From positions 2,790,001 to 2,854,000 of the forward strand of contig NZ_AP021881.1 in NCBI RefSeq assembly GCF_009937995.1: DNA of 64,000 nucleotides, read 5' to 3'. Both the position numbers and the translations under genes were made by a program. The DNA is from Sulfuriferula nivalis. GTDB taxonomy: Bacteria > Pseudomonadota > Gammaproteobacteria > Burkholderiales > Sulfuriferulaceae. Positions 20,604-30,808 of the stretch are shown here, piece after piece; within the stretch, counting starts at the first letter, position 1, and the number at the start of each line of letters is the position of its first letter. Under the pieces are notes generated by a model. That model ran no database searches, had not been told where the DNA came from, and saw nothing but the letters and a program-made list of their open reading frames with translations.

Positions 20604-21689
20604 TCAGCGGATCTTCAAGGTTGATAAACCAATTAACACCAGAATCATGGTAATAATCCAGAACCTCACCACTACCTGTGTCTCTTTCCAGCCTTTTAAC
20701 TCATAGTGATGATGCAGCGGCGCCATCTTGAATACGCGCTTGCCTCGCAGTTTGAACGACCCCACCTGTATCATCACCGACAAGGTTTCAACCACGAATA
20801 CACCACCCATAATGAACAACACAATTTCCTGGCGCACAATCACGGCCACTACGCCTAATGCCGCACCTAAAGCCAAAGCGCCCACGTCGCCCATGAATAC
20901 TTCAGCGGGGTATGCGTTAAACCAAAGGAATGCCAGACCAGCGCCAACGATGGCCGCACAAAACACCACCAGCTCACCCGCACCCGGTATATGCGGTACA
21001 CCGAGATATTTAGAAAACACTGCATGACCAGCAACATAAGCAAACACCGCCAATGCTGAAGCGACCATCACCGTCGGCATAATCGCCAGTCCATCCAGTC
21101 CATCAGTCAAATTCACAGCATTGCTCGAACCGACTATGACAAAGTAAGTCAGCACCACAAAGCCCACCGTACCCAGTGGAATTGCTATATGTTTGAAAAA
21201 CGGCACAATCAGCTCAGTTTGCGCTGGCAATGCTGTCGAATAAGCTATATACAGAGCGGCACCCAGACCAAACACTGATTGCCAGAAATATTTTGCTTTG
21301 GCAGACAAGCCTTTAGGATTGCGATAGACCACTTTACGGTAATCATCCACCCAGCCCACCGCACCAAACCCCAACGTAGTTACCAACGCCACCCACACAT
21401 AATGGTTGGTCAGATCACCCCAGAGGAAAGTTGAAATTGCAATCGACACCAGTATCAAAGCGCCGCCCATAGTAGGCGTGCCGGCTTTTACCAAATGACT
21501 CTGTGGACCATCATCGCGTACTGACTGTCCTATCTTCATCTCACCCAAACGCCGTATAACATAAGGCCCGACCATAAATGAAATGGTCAGCGACGTCAGT
21601 GTTGCCAGCACTGCGCGCAATGTAATGTAGTCGAATACATTAAACGCTCTGACATCTGCCGCTAAATGTTTAAATAGCCATAACAGCAT
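20604..21689 (-). CDS. mraY: Phospho-N-acetylmuramoyl-pentapeptide transferase MraY
   Basis: A 361-residue polytopic enzyme (about ten helices) transferring phospho-MurNAc-pentapeptide to undecaprenyl phosphate to give lipid I. The Asp-rich catalytic motifs are visible: VDDYRKV (about 116-122) and [13 protein letters not shown]. The C-terminal [11 protein letters not shown] block is also intact. The start shares one base with the murF stop (TGATG). Confidence 0.97.
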   Translation of the reverse strand: MLLWLFKHLAADVRAFNVFDYITLRAVLATLTSLTISFMVGPYVIRRLGEMKIGQSVRDDGPQSHLVKAGTPTMGGALILVSIAISTFLWGDLTNHYVWVALVTTLGFGAVGWVDDYRKVVYRNPKGLSAKAKYFWQSVFGLGAALYIAYSTALPAQTELIVPFFKHIAIPLGTVGFVVLTYFVIVGSSNAVNLTDGLDGLAIMPTVMVASALAVFAYVAGHAVFSKYLGVPHIPGAGELVVFCAAIVGAGLAFLWFNAYPAEVFMGDVGALALGAALGVVAVIVRQEIVLFIMGGVFVVETLSVMIQVGSFKLRGKRVFKMAPLHHHYELKGWKETQVVVRFWIITMILVLIGLSTLKIR

Positions 21690-23041
21690 CAGCCTTGCTC
21701 CTCTAAAATTTTAACTACACGTTCCATCTGCATAAACCGTGATCCTTTAACCAGCACTGTCACATTCGCTGACATTTGTGCATCAACCGCATTTACCAAC
21801 GCTTCCACAGCATTAAAACGCAGCGCACCCTCTCCGAAGCCATTAACTGCATGCACACTCAAGTCACCCAAAGCGTATAAAGCATCTATTCCTGCCACTT
21901 TCGCTGCCACACCAACCTGCTTATGCATAACCGCGGCGTCATCGCCCAATTCGCCCATATCGCCCAATACCAAAATCTTGCGACCTGGCATACCCGCCAA
22001 GACTGCAATCGCTGCCAGTGTTGAGTCCGGGTTGGCGTTATAGCTATCATCAATCACAACACCACCACACTTGGCTGCCTTGCGTTGCAACCGGCCTTTC
22101 ACACCTTGGTAACTTTCCAGGCCTGCTTTAATCAGTTCCAATCCAAAACCTGCCGCATGTGCTACCGCAGCCGCCGCCAAGGCATTCATCACATTGTGCT
22201 CACCTGCTACTGCTAGATGAACAACAGTTGATACCACGCCTGTTTGCAAAGTAATTACACTACCCAGCGACTCCGCACGGTAAGTCGCACATACGTCATG
22301 TCCATGAACCAGACCAAAATCCATAACACGATGATTCCCTGCCAACTCACGCCACATAGCCGCGTAGGCATCATCCGCGTTAATCACTGCAATACCCCTG
22401 CTAGCCAACCCTGCCAATATCTCGCCCTTGGCCGCCGCAATAGCAGCTTGTGACCCCAGCATGCCTATATGCGCAGTGCCTGCATTAATGATTGCGGCTA
22501 CATCCGGGTGCGCCAATTCAGTTAAATAGGCAATCTCACCTGCGTGATTCATACCCATTTCAACTACGGCAAATTGATGATCCAGTCGCAAGCGCAATAA
22601 AGTCAGCGGCATACCGATGTCATTATTCAAATTACCTTGGGTGGCCAATACCGCCTCATCGCCAACTGCAACACGCAAGATGGCAGCAAGCATTTCCTTT
22701 ACCGACGTTTTACCGCTGCTACCCGTAATCGCCAGTACACGGGCAGGCATGCGCTGCCGCCACACTGATGCGAGCTGACCTAAGGCTAAACGCGTATCGG
22801 CAACAACGATGGCTGGCACAATATCCAATCCGGCCTGTTCATCCACCATGACTGCTGCCGCACCTTGTTCCAAAGCCTGTTTAACGTAGTCGTGACCATC
22901 GAATTTGTCACCACGCAAGGCGATAAATAAATCCCCAGCCTGAATCTGTCGACTGTCGGTTGTTACCCGTGCAAATGCGACATCCGCACCGAGCACTTGT
23001 GCTGAAATTGCCTGTGCAGCTGCATGTGTCGTCCACATCAT
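21689..23041 (-). CDS. murF: UDP-MurNAc-tripeptide--D-Ala-D-Ala ligase MurF
   Basis: A 450-residue Mur ligase adding the D-Ala-D-Ala made by Ddl. It has an N-terminal [18 protein letters not shown] block, the P-loop [14 protein letters not shown] (about 105-118), [15 protein letters not shown] and a [10 protein letters not shown] block. There are two adjacent ATG codons at 23041 and 23038; the first overlaps the murE stop by 4 bases. Confidence 0.96.
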   Translation of the reverse strand: MMWTTHAAAQAISAQVLGADVAFARVTTDSRQIQAGDLFIALRGDKFDGHDYVKQALEQGAAAVMVDEQAGLDIVPAIVVADTRLALGQLASVWRQRMPARVLAITGSSGKTSVKEMLAAILRVAVGDEAVLATQGNLNNDIGMPLTLLRLRLDHQFAVVEMGMNHAGEIAYLTELAHPDVAAIINAGTAHIGMLGSQAAIAAAKGEILAGLASRGIAVINADDAYAAMWRELAGNHRVMDFGLVHGHDVCATYRAESLGSVITLQTGVVSTVVHLAVAGEHNVMNALAAAAVAHAAGFGLELIKAGLESYQGVKGRLQRKAAKCGGVVIDDSYNANPDSTLAAIAVLAGMPGRKILVLGDMGELGDDAAVMHKQVGVAAKVAGIDALYALGDLSVHAVNGFGEGALRFNAVEALVNAVDAQMSANVTVLVKGSRFMQMERVVKILEEQG

Positions 23042-24507
23042 GCGACTCTCGCTTTCAACGCTGCCTGCGCCACGATTACATCGCTAAATGGATATTTCAC
23101 GCCAGCCACTTCCTGATAATCCTCATGTCCTTTACCTGCTATCAACACCACATCGCCTGCTTGCGCCAGCTTGATTACGTTCTGTATCGCCTGCGCTCTG
23201 TCTGGCGCAACCATTTCCTGCCCATTCATACCCACACGGATTGCGTCGATTATGGTTTGTGGCTGTTCACCACGAGGGTTATCCGAAGTCACCATCGCTA
23301 CATCCGCATAACGACTTACCGCAGTGCCCATCAGTGGACGTTTACCTGCATCACGCTCACCACCGCATCCAAACACACACCACAGCTTCCCTGCAGGATT
23401 TAATTCACGCAATGTCTGCAATACTTTTTCCAGCGCATCTGGCGTATGGGCGTAATCCACAACAACCAGTGGCTGTGAATTTCCACCCAATGTTTGCATA
23501 CGGCCAGCGACTGGCTGCACTTGCTCCAACACTCGCAACGCATCAGCAAATGGCACATCACTTACCAGCAGCACAGCTAAACTCGCGAGCAAGTTATGCG
23601 CATTAAACCGCCCCAGCAAAGATGACTGTAAACGACCATTTCCCCATAACGTCTCTACTTGCATACTCAAACCGGCCAAGGACAACTGTAATTCGCTGCC
23701 CTGTACATCCGCCTGTCCAAATCCGTAAGTCACAACCTTGGCTGCTGCAGGTTGCAACGCCAACTCGCGGCCCAAAACATCATCTCTATTCAAAATGACA
23801 TAGCGCAAACCTGACCAGTTGAACAACTTGCTTTTAACCGCTGCATAAGTCGCCATATCACCGTGGTAGTCCAGATGATCCTGGGTAAAGTTAGTTAACA
23901 CCGCCACATCAAACTTAACACCATGCACACGACCTTGATCCAGACCGTGTGACGACACTTCCATCGCCAGCGCAGTCACGCCCTGGTCACAATAATCTCG
24001 CAATGCTGCCTGCACGACAGTCACGTCTGGCGTGGTATTGCCGGTGTAATTCAAATCAGGTGGAACCCCATTACCCAAAGTGCCAATAATGGCTGTCTTG
24101 CGTGACAACTGATTCAGACATTGCGCTATCCACTGTGTGCATGAAGTCTTACCATTTGTACCGGTAACACCTATCACCCATAAATCCTCGCTTGGATTGC
24201 CATATACTGCTGCCGCAATCTCACCTAATTGTTCGCGTAATTCCGCCACGGCAAAATTGGGGACAGATGCTAACTCTGCTGGCCAGACAAAATCCTGCGC
24301 CTCCCACACCACAGCTACCGCGCCAGCTTTGACTGCAGCCGCTATATAACGCCTGCCATCCCCTGCTTCACCGGGATAAGCTGCGAACACCATACCTGCA
24401 CGCACCTGACGACTATCACTGGTGATCCCCGTTACGCCCAAATGCGCAAAAGCCACCAACATATTGGCGGCCATTTCAACGGCTGACTGGTGTGCAACTA
24501 AGCTCAT
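23038..24507 (-). CDS. murE: UDP-MurNAc-tripeptide synthetase MurE (meso-DAP type)
   Basis: A 489-residue Mur ligase. It has the N-terminal TSDSRQVRAGMVFAAYPG block, the P-loop GVTGTNGKTSCTQWIA, and the amino-acid specificity motif SDNPRGE (DNPR) typical of meso-diaminopimelate enzymes. The wall is therefore predicted to be the Gram-negative A1-gamma type. It overlaps both ftsI (4 bases) and murF (4 bases). Confidence 0.97.
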   Translation of the reverse strand: MSLVAHQSAVEMAANMLVAFAHLGVTGITSDSRQVRAGMVFAAYPGEAGDGRRYIAAAVKAGAVAVVWEAQDFVWPAELASVPNFAVAELREQLGEIAAAVYGNPSEDLWVIGVTGTNGKTSCTQWIAQCLNQLSRKTAIIGTLGNGVPPDLNYTGNTTPDVTVVQAALRDYCDQGVTALAMEVSSHGLDQGRVHGVKFDVAVLTNFTQDHLDYHGDMATYAAVKSKLFNWSGLRYVILNRDDVLGRELALQPAAAKVVTYGFGQADVQGSELQLSLAGLSMQVETLWGNGRLQSSLLGRFNAHNLLASLAVLLVSDVPFADALRVLEQVQPVAGRMQTLGGNSQPLVVVDYAHTPDALEKVLQTLRELNPAGKLWCVFGCGGERDAGKRPLMGTAVSRYADVAMVTSDNPRGEQPQTIIDAIRVGMNGQEMVAPDRAQAIQNVIKLAQAGDVVLIAGKGHEDYQEVAGVKYPFSDVIVAQAALKARVA

Positions 24508-26249
24508 GTGGACTCATCCTCCCCTGTGACCGTTGCAGGGATAGGTTTTTGTGTAATCTCTTTATCAGGCGCAACATCTAATTGACGTAGCGCACCTTGC
24601 ATCACTTTTTTAAACACAGGCGCGGAAACCGTACCGCCGTAGTATTGCCCCGCCGAAGGCTCATCGACCATTACCGCAATAATCAGCCTTGGATTACTTG
24701 CTGGTGCAAAACCAATAAATGACGCGATATATTTATCAGCCGAATAACCACCGCGGTCAGGCTTGTGCGCCGTCCCGGTTTTACCCGCGACGCGATATCC
24801 TTCTATCGCAGCTTGTGGTGCTGTACCTTCAGGCGATATCACACTTTCCAGCATCGGTATCACGGCATCCGCACTCTTTGCGCTGAACACACGTACACCT
24901 GGTGCTGCGGGTCCATTCAGCTTCAACATGGTCACCGGTTTCAGCACACCATGATTGGTAAACACGGTATAGGCACGCGCCAACTGCAACAAACTGACTG
25001 AGATACCGTTACCATAAGACATGGTTGCCTGTTCTATCGTGCGCCATTTCTCATAAGGGCGCAGACTGCCTGATGCCGCTCCCGGGAATCCGACTTGAGG
25101 TACCGTACCAAATCCTGCATTGTGAAATGCTGTCCACATGTATTCAGGTGTCATGGTTAACGCAATTTTCGATGCACCTACGTTACTCGATTTCTGTATC
25201 ACCTGAGAAACGGTCAACATGCCATGCGGATGCGCATCACGAATACGTTTGGTACCGATAACATAACTGCCATTTTCAGTGTCAATCAGTGTATCCGGCG
25301 TATATCTGCCCGTATCCATCGCCGCCGCTATGGTAAACGGCTTCATGGTTGAACCTGGCTCATATTCATCAGTAACAGCATGGTTACGCATTTGCCACGG
25401 CTTTACGCCCTCTCGGTTGTTTGGATTGAATGATGGAGTATTTGCCAACGCCAGAATCTCCCCAGTTTTTGCATCCAGCACCACTATTGCACCCGCTTTT
25501 GCCTTATTCGCTATCACCGCCGCTTGCAATTCGCGATACGCCAAATATTGCAAACGCATATCAATTGATAAGGTTAAATCCTGTCCCGGCTTCGGGCTTA
25601 ATATGCTTTCTACGTCCTCAAAAATATTACCCTTGCGGTCTTTGAGCACCCTGCGACTACCTGGCACGCCGGCCAATACATTTTGATAAGCCAGCTCCAT
25701 ACCTTCCTGCCCGCTATCGTCCAGCCCGGTAAAGCCCAGCAAATGCGCTGCTACTTCACCTGCAGGGTAATAACGTCGATACTCACGCTGCATCGCCAAT
25801 CCCGCTATACCCAGCTTCGTCACCGCCTCTGCCTGACTCGGTGGCAAACGGCGTTTGATATACACAAATTCCTTATCCGTTTGCGCCAGCTTCGCTTTTA
25901 TCTCGCTCTCAGGCATATTCAACACGGCTGCCAACTGTTTCAATTGCTGCGCAGTTAATTGTGCAGCACTCGGATTCGCCCACAACGATTCCACCGGCGT
26001 ACTGATTGCCAACGGCTCCCCTGTTCTATCCGATATCATGCCGCGGTGCGCTGGCAGCTCAACCACGCGGCTTGCCAATGCATCACCTTTTTGCTGCAAA
26101 AACACATGACGCAAACTTTGCAAATAAATCGCCCGACCCGCCAACACCAGAAACATGCCCAATATCGCACCTAACACGACATAGCCACGCCAACTATCCA
26201 GATGTATATCCAGCAAATGACTAATCGGCCTGCTTGCTATACGACTCAC
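24504..26249 (-). CDS. ftsI: Septal transpeptidase FtsI (PBP3)
   Basis: A 581-residue class B penicillin-binding protein. It has a short cytoplasmic tail, one transmembrane helix (about 22-42), a pedestal domain (PAHRGMISDRTGEPLAIST), and a transpeptidase domain with the catalytic SxxK in EPGSTMKPF, SSN in QKSSNVGASK and KTGTAHKP. The start is GTG at 26249, overlapping the ftsL stop (GTGA). It crosslinks septal peptidoglycan together with FtsW. Confidence 0.97.
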   Translation of the reverse strand: MSRIASRPISHLLDIHLDSWRGYVVLGAILGMFLVLAGRAIYLQSLRHVFLQQKGDALASRVVELPAHRGMISDRTGEPLAISTPVESLWANPSAAQLTAQQLKQLAAVLNMPESEIKAKLAQTDKEFVYIKRRLPPSQAEAVTKLGIAGLAMQREYRRYYPAGEVAAHLLGFTGLDDSGQEGMELAYQNVLAGVPGSRRVLKDRKGNIFEDVESILSPKPGQDLTLSIDMRLQYLAYRELQAAVIANKAKAGAIVVLDAKTGEILALANTPSFNPNNREGVKPWQMRNHAVTDEYEPGSTMKPFTIAAAMDTGRYTPDTLIDTENGSYVIGTKRIRDAHPHGMLTVSQVIQKSSNVGASKIALTMTPEYMWTAFHNAGFGTVPQVGFPGAASGSLRPYEKWRTIEQATMSYGNGISVSLLQLARAYTVFTNHGVLKPVTMLKLNGPAAPGVRVFSAKSADAVIPMLESVISPEGTAPQAAIEGYRVAGKTGTAHKPDRGGYSADKYIASFIGFAPASNPRLIIAVMVDEPSAGQYYGGTVSAPVFKKVMQGALRQLDVAPDKEITQKPIPATVTGEDEST

Positions 26250-26530
26250 TGCGATCCATCCCTGGATTTACCGGCAAATACCACTTGTACATGCGCCGCA
26301 TCTGGCAACTGCATTTGCAGCTTCTCTGTCGCCAATTTCTCTACTCGTGCATGCATCGCCCAAGTACTTTGTTCCAACTGCAACTGCCCCCACTCCACAT
26401 CCAGTTCACGTTGTTTAGCTTGCGCCTGCTGTAACTCAACAAAAGTTTTACGTGCTTTATGTTGGCTAGTCACCACCGATAACGCACTGACTATCACTAC
26501 CAGTAACAAAAACAAATGCAATCGGCTCAC
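26246..26530 (-). CDS. ftsL: Cell division protein FtsL
   Basis: A 94-residue bitopic protein: a transmembrane helix at about 5-20, then a leucine-zipper-like coiled coil ([21 protein letters not shown] onward). Size, position between rsmH and ftsI, and topology identify FtsL, which forms the FtsQBL complex. The start is GTG at 26530 overlapping the rsmH stop (GTGA). Sequence alone is weakly conserved; context makes the call. Confidence 0.92.
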   Translation of the reverse strand: MSRLHLFLLLVVIVSALSVVTSQHKARKTFVELQQAQAKQRELDVEWGQLQLEQSTWAMHARVEKLATEKLQMQLPDAAHVQVVFAGKSRDGSQ

Positions 26531-27453
26531 AAAGCCTCCATCACGCGCATCACCGCACTGCGCGCACGTGGATTACGCGCCACTTCACCCTCACTCGGCT
26601 TGATCGCACGACCAATCAATTTCATTTTGGCTGCAGGAATATCCACTGCCTTAATCGGCAATCTCGCTGGCAATTCTGGCGAGCTGGATAATTCGCGCAT
26701 AAACCGCTTTACTATCCGATCTTCCAAAGAATGAAAACTGATCACCACCAACCGCCCCGCGCTATTTAACAAACCCGCACACGCAGGCAAAGCTATCGAT
26801 AATTCTTCAAGCTCACGGTTGATGTAAATCCGTATAGCCTGAAAGGTACGTGTCGCGGGGTTTTGCCCTGGCTCATGCCGAGGGATAACGGCCGCGATAA
26901 GCTGCGCAAGTTGTTTGGTGGTTGTAATCGCCGCGACTGTTCTTTGCGCAACAATCGCTCTTGCAATCGACCTAGCATACCGCTCTTCACCATATTGACT
27001 TATCACCTCTTTTAAATCAGTTTCGCCCACCACCGCCAACCATTGCGCCGCCGTCTGTCCACGCGTGGTATCCATCCGCATATCCAGCGGTGCGTCAAAA
27101 CGAAAACTGAAACCTCGCTCCGCCTCATCCAGCTGAGGTGACGACACACCCAAATCCATTAACACACCATCTACCGCACCGACACTACGCTGCGCTAACT
27201 CAGTTGCTACATGCTCAAAACCACTGTGTATCAATTCGAAACGAGGATCATCAACAGATGCACCTGCCGCTATCGCTTTTGGATCCTTATCAAACGCATA
27301 CAAACGCCCTGCCTGACCGAGCCGATTCAAAATCAATCGACTATGCCCACCACGACCGAATGTTGCATCTACATAAACACCATCAGCTTTAATATTTAAT
27401 GCTTCTACTGCTTCGTTCAACAACACAGTCTCATGCTGCAAGCTGATGCTCAC
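26527..27453 (-). CDS. rsmH: 16S rRNA m4C1402 methyltransferase RsmH (MraW)
   Basis: A 308-residue SAM-dependent methyltransferase. It has [15 protein letters not shown] at the N-terminus, the SAM loop [15 protein letters not shown] (about 28-42), [21 protein letters not shown] and the C-terminal [15 protein letters not shown]. It modifies C1402 in the ribosomal P site. The start is GTG overlapping the mraZ stop (GTGA). Confidence 0.97.
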   Translation of the reverse strand: MSISLQHETVLLNEAVEALNIKADGVYVDATFGRGGHSRLILNRLGQAGRLYAFDKDPKAIAAGASVDDPRFELIHSGFEHVATELAQRSVGAVDGVLMDLGVSSPQLDEAERGFSFRFDAPLDMRMDTTRGQTAAQWLAVVGETDLKEVISQYGEERYARSIARAIVAQRTVAAITTTKQLAQLIAAVIPRHEPGQNPATRTFQAIRIYINRELEELSIALPACAGLLNSAGRLVVISFHSLEDRIVKRFMRELSSSPELPARLPIKAVDIPAAKMKLIGRAIKPSEGEVARNPRARSAVMRVMEAL

Positions 27454-27896
27454 AGAGAGAAGCCCGCCAACTCATCAGGCATGCCGCCATCTTTGAAATT
27501 CAGCGCAATATCCATTTGCTCCTGCCAGCGCGATTCATTCCACAACTCAAATTTCGCACCTTGACCCACCATCACCACATTTTTTTCCAACGCCGCAAAC
27601 TCACGTAACATCGCCGGCAATAAGATGCGACCCGTCGCATCCAGCTCTAAATCCGCTGCATTACCAACCAATAAACGTTGCAAACTACGAGTTTGAGGAT
27701 TGAAACTAGACAAGCTATTCAGCTTTTTCTCGATAGGTTCCCACTCAAGCAGCGGAAACAGCAATAGACACTTACTTGGATCGGCCGTCACAACCACACG
27801 ACCATCACCCTGCGCCAACAACACGTCACGATACTTGGACGGCACAGCAAGCCGACCCTTCGTATCTAAACTGAGTGTTGTAACGCCACGAAACAT
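27450..27896 (-). CDS. mraZ: Transcriptional regulator MraZ
   Basis: A 148-residue protein with two SpoVT/AbrB-like halves, each carrying the DxKGR / DATGR signature ([16 protein letters not shown] near the start and [19 protein letters not shown] in the second half). MraZ binds repeats upstream of its own operon and represses dcw transcription. The four-box array at 27931-27965 is its predicted target. AAGGG lies 6 bases before the ATG. First gene of the dcw cluster. Confidence 0.96.
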   Translation of the reverse strand: MFRGVTTLSLDTKGRLAVPSKYRDVLLAQGDGRVVVTADPSKCLLLFPLLEWEPIEKKLNSLSSFNPQTRSLQRLLVGNAADLELDATGRILLPAMLREFAALEKNVVMVGQGAKFELWNESRWQEQMDIALNFKDGGMPDELAGFSL

Positions 27897-27918
27897 AATT
27901 AACCCTTAACAAAAAACA

Positions 27919-27933
27919 TGGAGAAAAACTCCA
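27919..27933 (-). other. Small hairpin in the mraZ 5' leader
   Basis: The inverted repeat TGGAG / CTCCA with an A5 loop lies between the operator array and the mraZ start. It overlaps the first operator box by a few bases. It may be a leader hairpin in the mRNA, or chance in a sequence made of repeated boxes. Confidence 0.25.
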
Positions 27934-27965
27934 CTTTTCACCACTTTTTACCACTTACTACCACT
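27931..27965 (-). promoter_or_regulatory. MraZ operator: four AGTGG boxes at exact 10-bp spacing
   Basis: CCACT on the plus strand (AGTGG on the coding strand) starts at 27931, 27941, 27951 and 27961. The boxes recur once per helical turn, so all four face the same side of DNA. MraZ is known to bind tandem TGGG/GTGG-type boxes at about 10-bp spacing upstream of mraZ. The array covers the -10 box and the start region of the promoter at 27963-27991, fitting autorepression. Confidence 0.85.
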
Positions 27966-27991
27966 ATAGATAATAAAAATGGAAGGGTCAA
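27963..27991 (-). promoter_or_regulatory. Sigma-70 promoter of mraZ / dcw cluster
   Basis: On the minus strand TTGACC (27991-27986) is followed after exactly 17 bases by TATAGT (27968-27963). Both hexamers are close to consensus, and the -10 runs directly into the fourth MraZ box. This is the main recognisable promoter of the division cluster. Confidence 0.75.
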
Positions 27992-28072
27992 GCAAGAAAC
28001 TGAATTTTTTTAAATATTACAATGACTTAGAACGATAATTGAATGCTAATATATGAAGAAAATTAAGCACAT

Positions 28073-28095
28073 AGCGCATACAGTGAAAGTGCGCT
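28073..28095. other. Inverted repeat in the 322-bp mraZ / HDOD gap
   Basis: AGCGCA and TGCGCT are separated by 11 bases. Apart from the mraZ promoter and operator and this repeat, the gap 27897-28218 holds no gene that I can support. The repeat lies about 125 bp upstream of the HDOD gene and might be a regulator site. Confidence 0.3.
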
Positions 28096-28218
28096 GTTAA
28101 GACTAGTTCAATAAAACCAGGTTTTCTAATATGTCGCCAAGGTGACACCATACAAATCACCCCTCATTACGGTATCATCTAGTCATTCATATAGAACCCA
28201 CCACTTAGAGGAACATGC

Positions 28219-29757
28219 ATGCAGTCCAACACTCTGGCTGACGACCCCAGCACTCGACGCGCGCAGCTATTGCAAAAAATACAGGACGACCCCACTCTGC
28301 CCGCACTGGGCAGTGCCGTGACACAAGTACTCAAAATCACCTCATCGAGTAATGAAGCGGTATACAGCCTGGCGCATTTCATCTTGTCAGATGTTGCTTT
28401 GACTCAAAAAATTCTCAGCATCGCCAATACCGCAAGCTATCGCACTGCATCAGGCAACAAAGTCACTACGATTTCTAAAGCCATATTTCTGTTGGGTTTC
28501 GACGCGGTTAAAGACGTTGCATTAGCAATGTTGCTAGTTGAAGGCATGACTGGAAAATCAGCGTTAAATATACGCACAGAACTGCTCAAATCCTTAGGCG
28601 CCAGCCTGGCAGGTCGTGAAATTGCAAAATTAGGCATCTATTCCGACTCCGAAGAAGCCGCCGTAGTTGGGCTCTTCAAGAACCTTGGTCGACTGCTCGT
28701 TGCCATGCACGATGAAGCTGCCTATGACGAAATCATATCCATCAGCGCCACTGGCACCTGCTCACCAGAACAAGCTGCGGTCCGTGTATTAGGATGCGGA
28801 TTTAATCGTTTGGCAGAGTCGGTACTGCAACAATGGAAAATCCCCAGCACCATCATTAATGCACTCGCACCTTTAACCACAAACAGCCTGAAACCGGCCA
28901 CTACCCGCCAGGAAGGACTACAGCAAATAGCTGAATTCAGTACGGATGCGGCAACTTTGCTCACACAAACCAGCAATATCGACCCCAGCCTGATGAGTAA
29001 AACCCTGCTCGCACGTTATGGCGCAGCATTCGGCATGGACAGCGCCGCATTAACCGCTCTTCTTAGCCGTGTGGCAGAAGAAACCCAAACACTGACTAAT
29101 GCTATTTTTCAAGCAGAAATTCCTCCCATTGCCCAAGCTGAAATACCTTTAACCGCAGATGCACTGGATGATTTTTTACTTACAGCACCCGAAATAAATA
29201 ACATTCCCAGCAACACCCGCCACCCCAGCGGCAAGCCCATGAATGCCCGAGATTTACTATTGTTCGGGGTACAGGATGTGACAGAAATGAGCAGCTCCGG
29301 GCGATGCAAACCCAATGAAATTATTATGCTGGTACTGGAAACACTCTATCGCAGCATGGGATTCCGATTCGCCACCGCCTGTGTCAGAGATGTAAAAACT
29401 CAACAATTCCGCGCACGCTTAACCATAGGCGAGGATGAGCAGGAACGTCAGGCGGGTTTTGTATTCTCCGCGACACCTGGACGCGATTTATTTCATCTGG
29501 CAATGGAAAACGATGCTGATGTATTGATTTCGGACGCCTCTGTTGCCAACGTCCGCGCACTCATCCCTGACTGGCACCGGGCACTACTACCCGATGCTGC
29601 CAGCTTTATCATCTTGCCATTAGTTGTAAAAAAGAAGGCTGTTGGCCTGATCTACGCTGATCGAGCTGTAGTCGCCACGGAAGGTGTGCCTGCTGATGAA
29701 GCCGCATTAATCAAAATGCTTAAAGGACAGATTATTACTGCACTGACTCCCCGCTGA
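28219..29757 (+). CDS. HDOD-GAF signalling protein
   Basis: A 512-residue soluble protein. Residues about 20-215 are an HDOD domain (LPALGSAVTQVLKITSS, ALTQKILSIANTASYR, TTISKAIFLLGFDAVKDVAL); about 345-505 form a GAF-like domain ending FIILPLVVKKKAVGLIYADR. HDOD proteins act in stress, cell-cycle or cyclic-di-GMP signalling without HD catalytic metal residues. GAF domains bind small ligands. A GAGG ribosome site precedes the ATG. The ligand and partner are unknown. Confidence 0.85.
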   Translation: MQSNTLADDPSTRRAQLLQKIQDDPTLPALGSAVTQVLKITSSSNEAVYSLAHFILSDVALTQKILSIANTASYRTASGNKVTTISKAIFLLGFDAVKDVALAMLLVEGMTGKSALNIRTELLKSLGASLAGREIAKLGIYSDSEEAAVVGLFKNLGRLLVAMHDEAAYDEIISISATGTCSPEQAAVRVLGCGFNRLAESVLQQWKIPSTIINALAPLTTNSLKPATTRQEGLQQIAEFSTDAATLLTQTSNIDPSLMSKTLLARYGAAFGMDSAALTALLSRVAEETQTLTNAIFQAEIPPIAQAEIPLTADALDDFLLTAPEINNIPSNTRHPSGKPMNARDLLLFGVQDVTEMSSSGRCKPNEIIMLVLETLYRSMGFRFATACVRDVKTQQFRARLTIGEDEQERQAGFVFSATPGRDLFHLAMENDADVLISDASVANVRALIPDWHRALLPDAASFIILPLVVKKKAVGLIYADRAVVATEGVPADEAALIKMLKGQIITALTPR

Positions 29758-29774
29758 AGGAGGAGTGATGAATG

Positions 29775-30078
29775 AGGTGAAGCTGATCGATAAGCCGGGT
29801 TTTGTCGTGAGCAATCATTCCTCTAGGCGTTTGGTCACCCAAACGCTCAAGCAGTCTACCCGCAGGCTCAGCGAGCAGCTTCAACGCCTGCCTATTTGAC
29901 CTTGCTCCAGATGGAGGTTACCGCGTTTCACATCCATCCACCTTGCGATGGATATACTCGTCTCTGTGGCCCTATTCCTCGCCTCACGGCGGCCAGCCAT
30001 TAACTGGCATCCTGCTCTATGGAGCCCGGACTTTCCTCCCCCCTGATTACTCAGGGCAGCGATTGCTTGATCAGCTTC
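29775..30078 (-). ncRNA. rnpB: RNase P RNA (bacterial class A)
   Basis: The minus strand begins GAAGCTGATCAAGC and holds the universal GAGGAAAGTCCGGGCTCC (P4/J-region), AGGGCCACAGAGACG, TGAAACGCGGTAACCTCC, GGAGCAAGGTCAAATAGG, and the 3' ACAAAACCCGGCTTATCG. The first and last bases can pair to form P1 (GAAGCTGATC / GATCAGCTTC). At about 304 nt it is shorter than the E. coli RNA, mostly in the P12 and nearby helices. It is the catalytic RNA that matures tRNA 5' ends. Confidence 0.96.
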
Positions 30079-30085
30079 GGGGCGT

Positions 30086-30091
30086 ATTTTA
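30086..30091 (-). promoter_or_regulatory. -10 box of rnpB
   Basis: The minus strand reads TAAAAT seven bases before the mature 5' end of the RNase P RNA. No good -35 is seen; the upstream DNA is the end of the TonB-like gene. The spacing to the known RNA start supports it. Confidence 0.55.
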
Positions 30092-30093
30092 CC

Positions 30094-30795
30094 TTAATCC
30101 AGCTTGAACCAGACTTTTATCTCCATCAGCGACTTCACCGCCCGCCCTGACTTTTGGGCTGGGGAAAACTTCCCTTGCCTGAACGCCTCAAGTGCAGCCT
30201 CATCAAAAACACCGGCAGGTGTAGCATCCGCGACTTTGACCTCTTCCACCCTACCCGTTTCGTCCAGCTTGATGTGCAACACCACCCATCCTTGCTGATT
30301 ATTAGCCGCTGCTGCCATTGGGTACACTGGTTGTATAGTTGCTAATGCACGCGGATGCACATCAACTTCTTTGGCAGTGTAGTAAGTGGTATCCACATTG
30401 ACAGGCAAATCAATTTGCGGCAATTTTTCTGGATTAGGTGGCGCAATCACTGCAGCGTGGGTTACTGTCTGTTTGTCAGGTTCTGCAACGGGTGTCGCAG
30501 CAATATGAGGGGGAGATGGTAGTGCAACTGGCACACTCGTCAAGGAAGGCGCAGTAGCCTGCATGACAGGTTGGGACAATGCATTTGTCGACACCTTGGC
30601 ATCCGACTTTTCCACTGGCGCCATCCTGGAAAACTGCACCTGCATGACAGCAGGGGTACCGACAGAAACCTTAGCAGGCGCAATACGCACCAAACCAATA
30701 ATCGCAGCATGCAACCCCAGCGACAGCAATAACGCACCTAATACGCGACGTGCAGCGGGGCTTAATTCAGGTTCCTGTAGAACAGCATGCGACAT
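30094..30795 (-). CDS. TonB-family energy transducer
   Basis: A 233-residue protein. One transmembrane helix (about 20-40, RVLGALLLSLGLHAAIIGLV) is followed by a Pro/Val/Ala-rich periplasmic linker (about 60-145) and a C-terminal TonB domain (IQPVYPMAAAANNQQGWVVLHIKLDETGRVEEV and FDEAALEAFRQGKFSPA). It may couple the proton gradient to outer-membrane receptors. No exbB or exbD is near. The start at 30795 is chosen because the frame above it overlaps apaG. Confidence 0.88.
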   Translation of the reverse strand: MSHAVLQEPELSPAARRVLGALLLSLGLHAAIIGLVRIAPAKVSVGTPAVMQVQFSRMAPVEKSDAKVSTNALSQPVMQATAPSLTSVPVALPSPPHIAATPVAEPDKQTVTHAAVIAPPNPEKLPQIDLPVNVDTTYYTAKEVDVHPRALATIQPVYPMAAAANNQQGWVVLHIKLDETGRVEEVKVADATPAGVFDEAALEAFRQGKFSPAQKSGRAVKSLMEIKVWFKLD

Positions 30796-30808
30796 TGCAA
30801 ACCAGATA

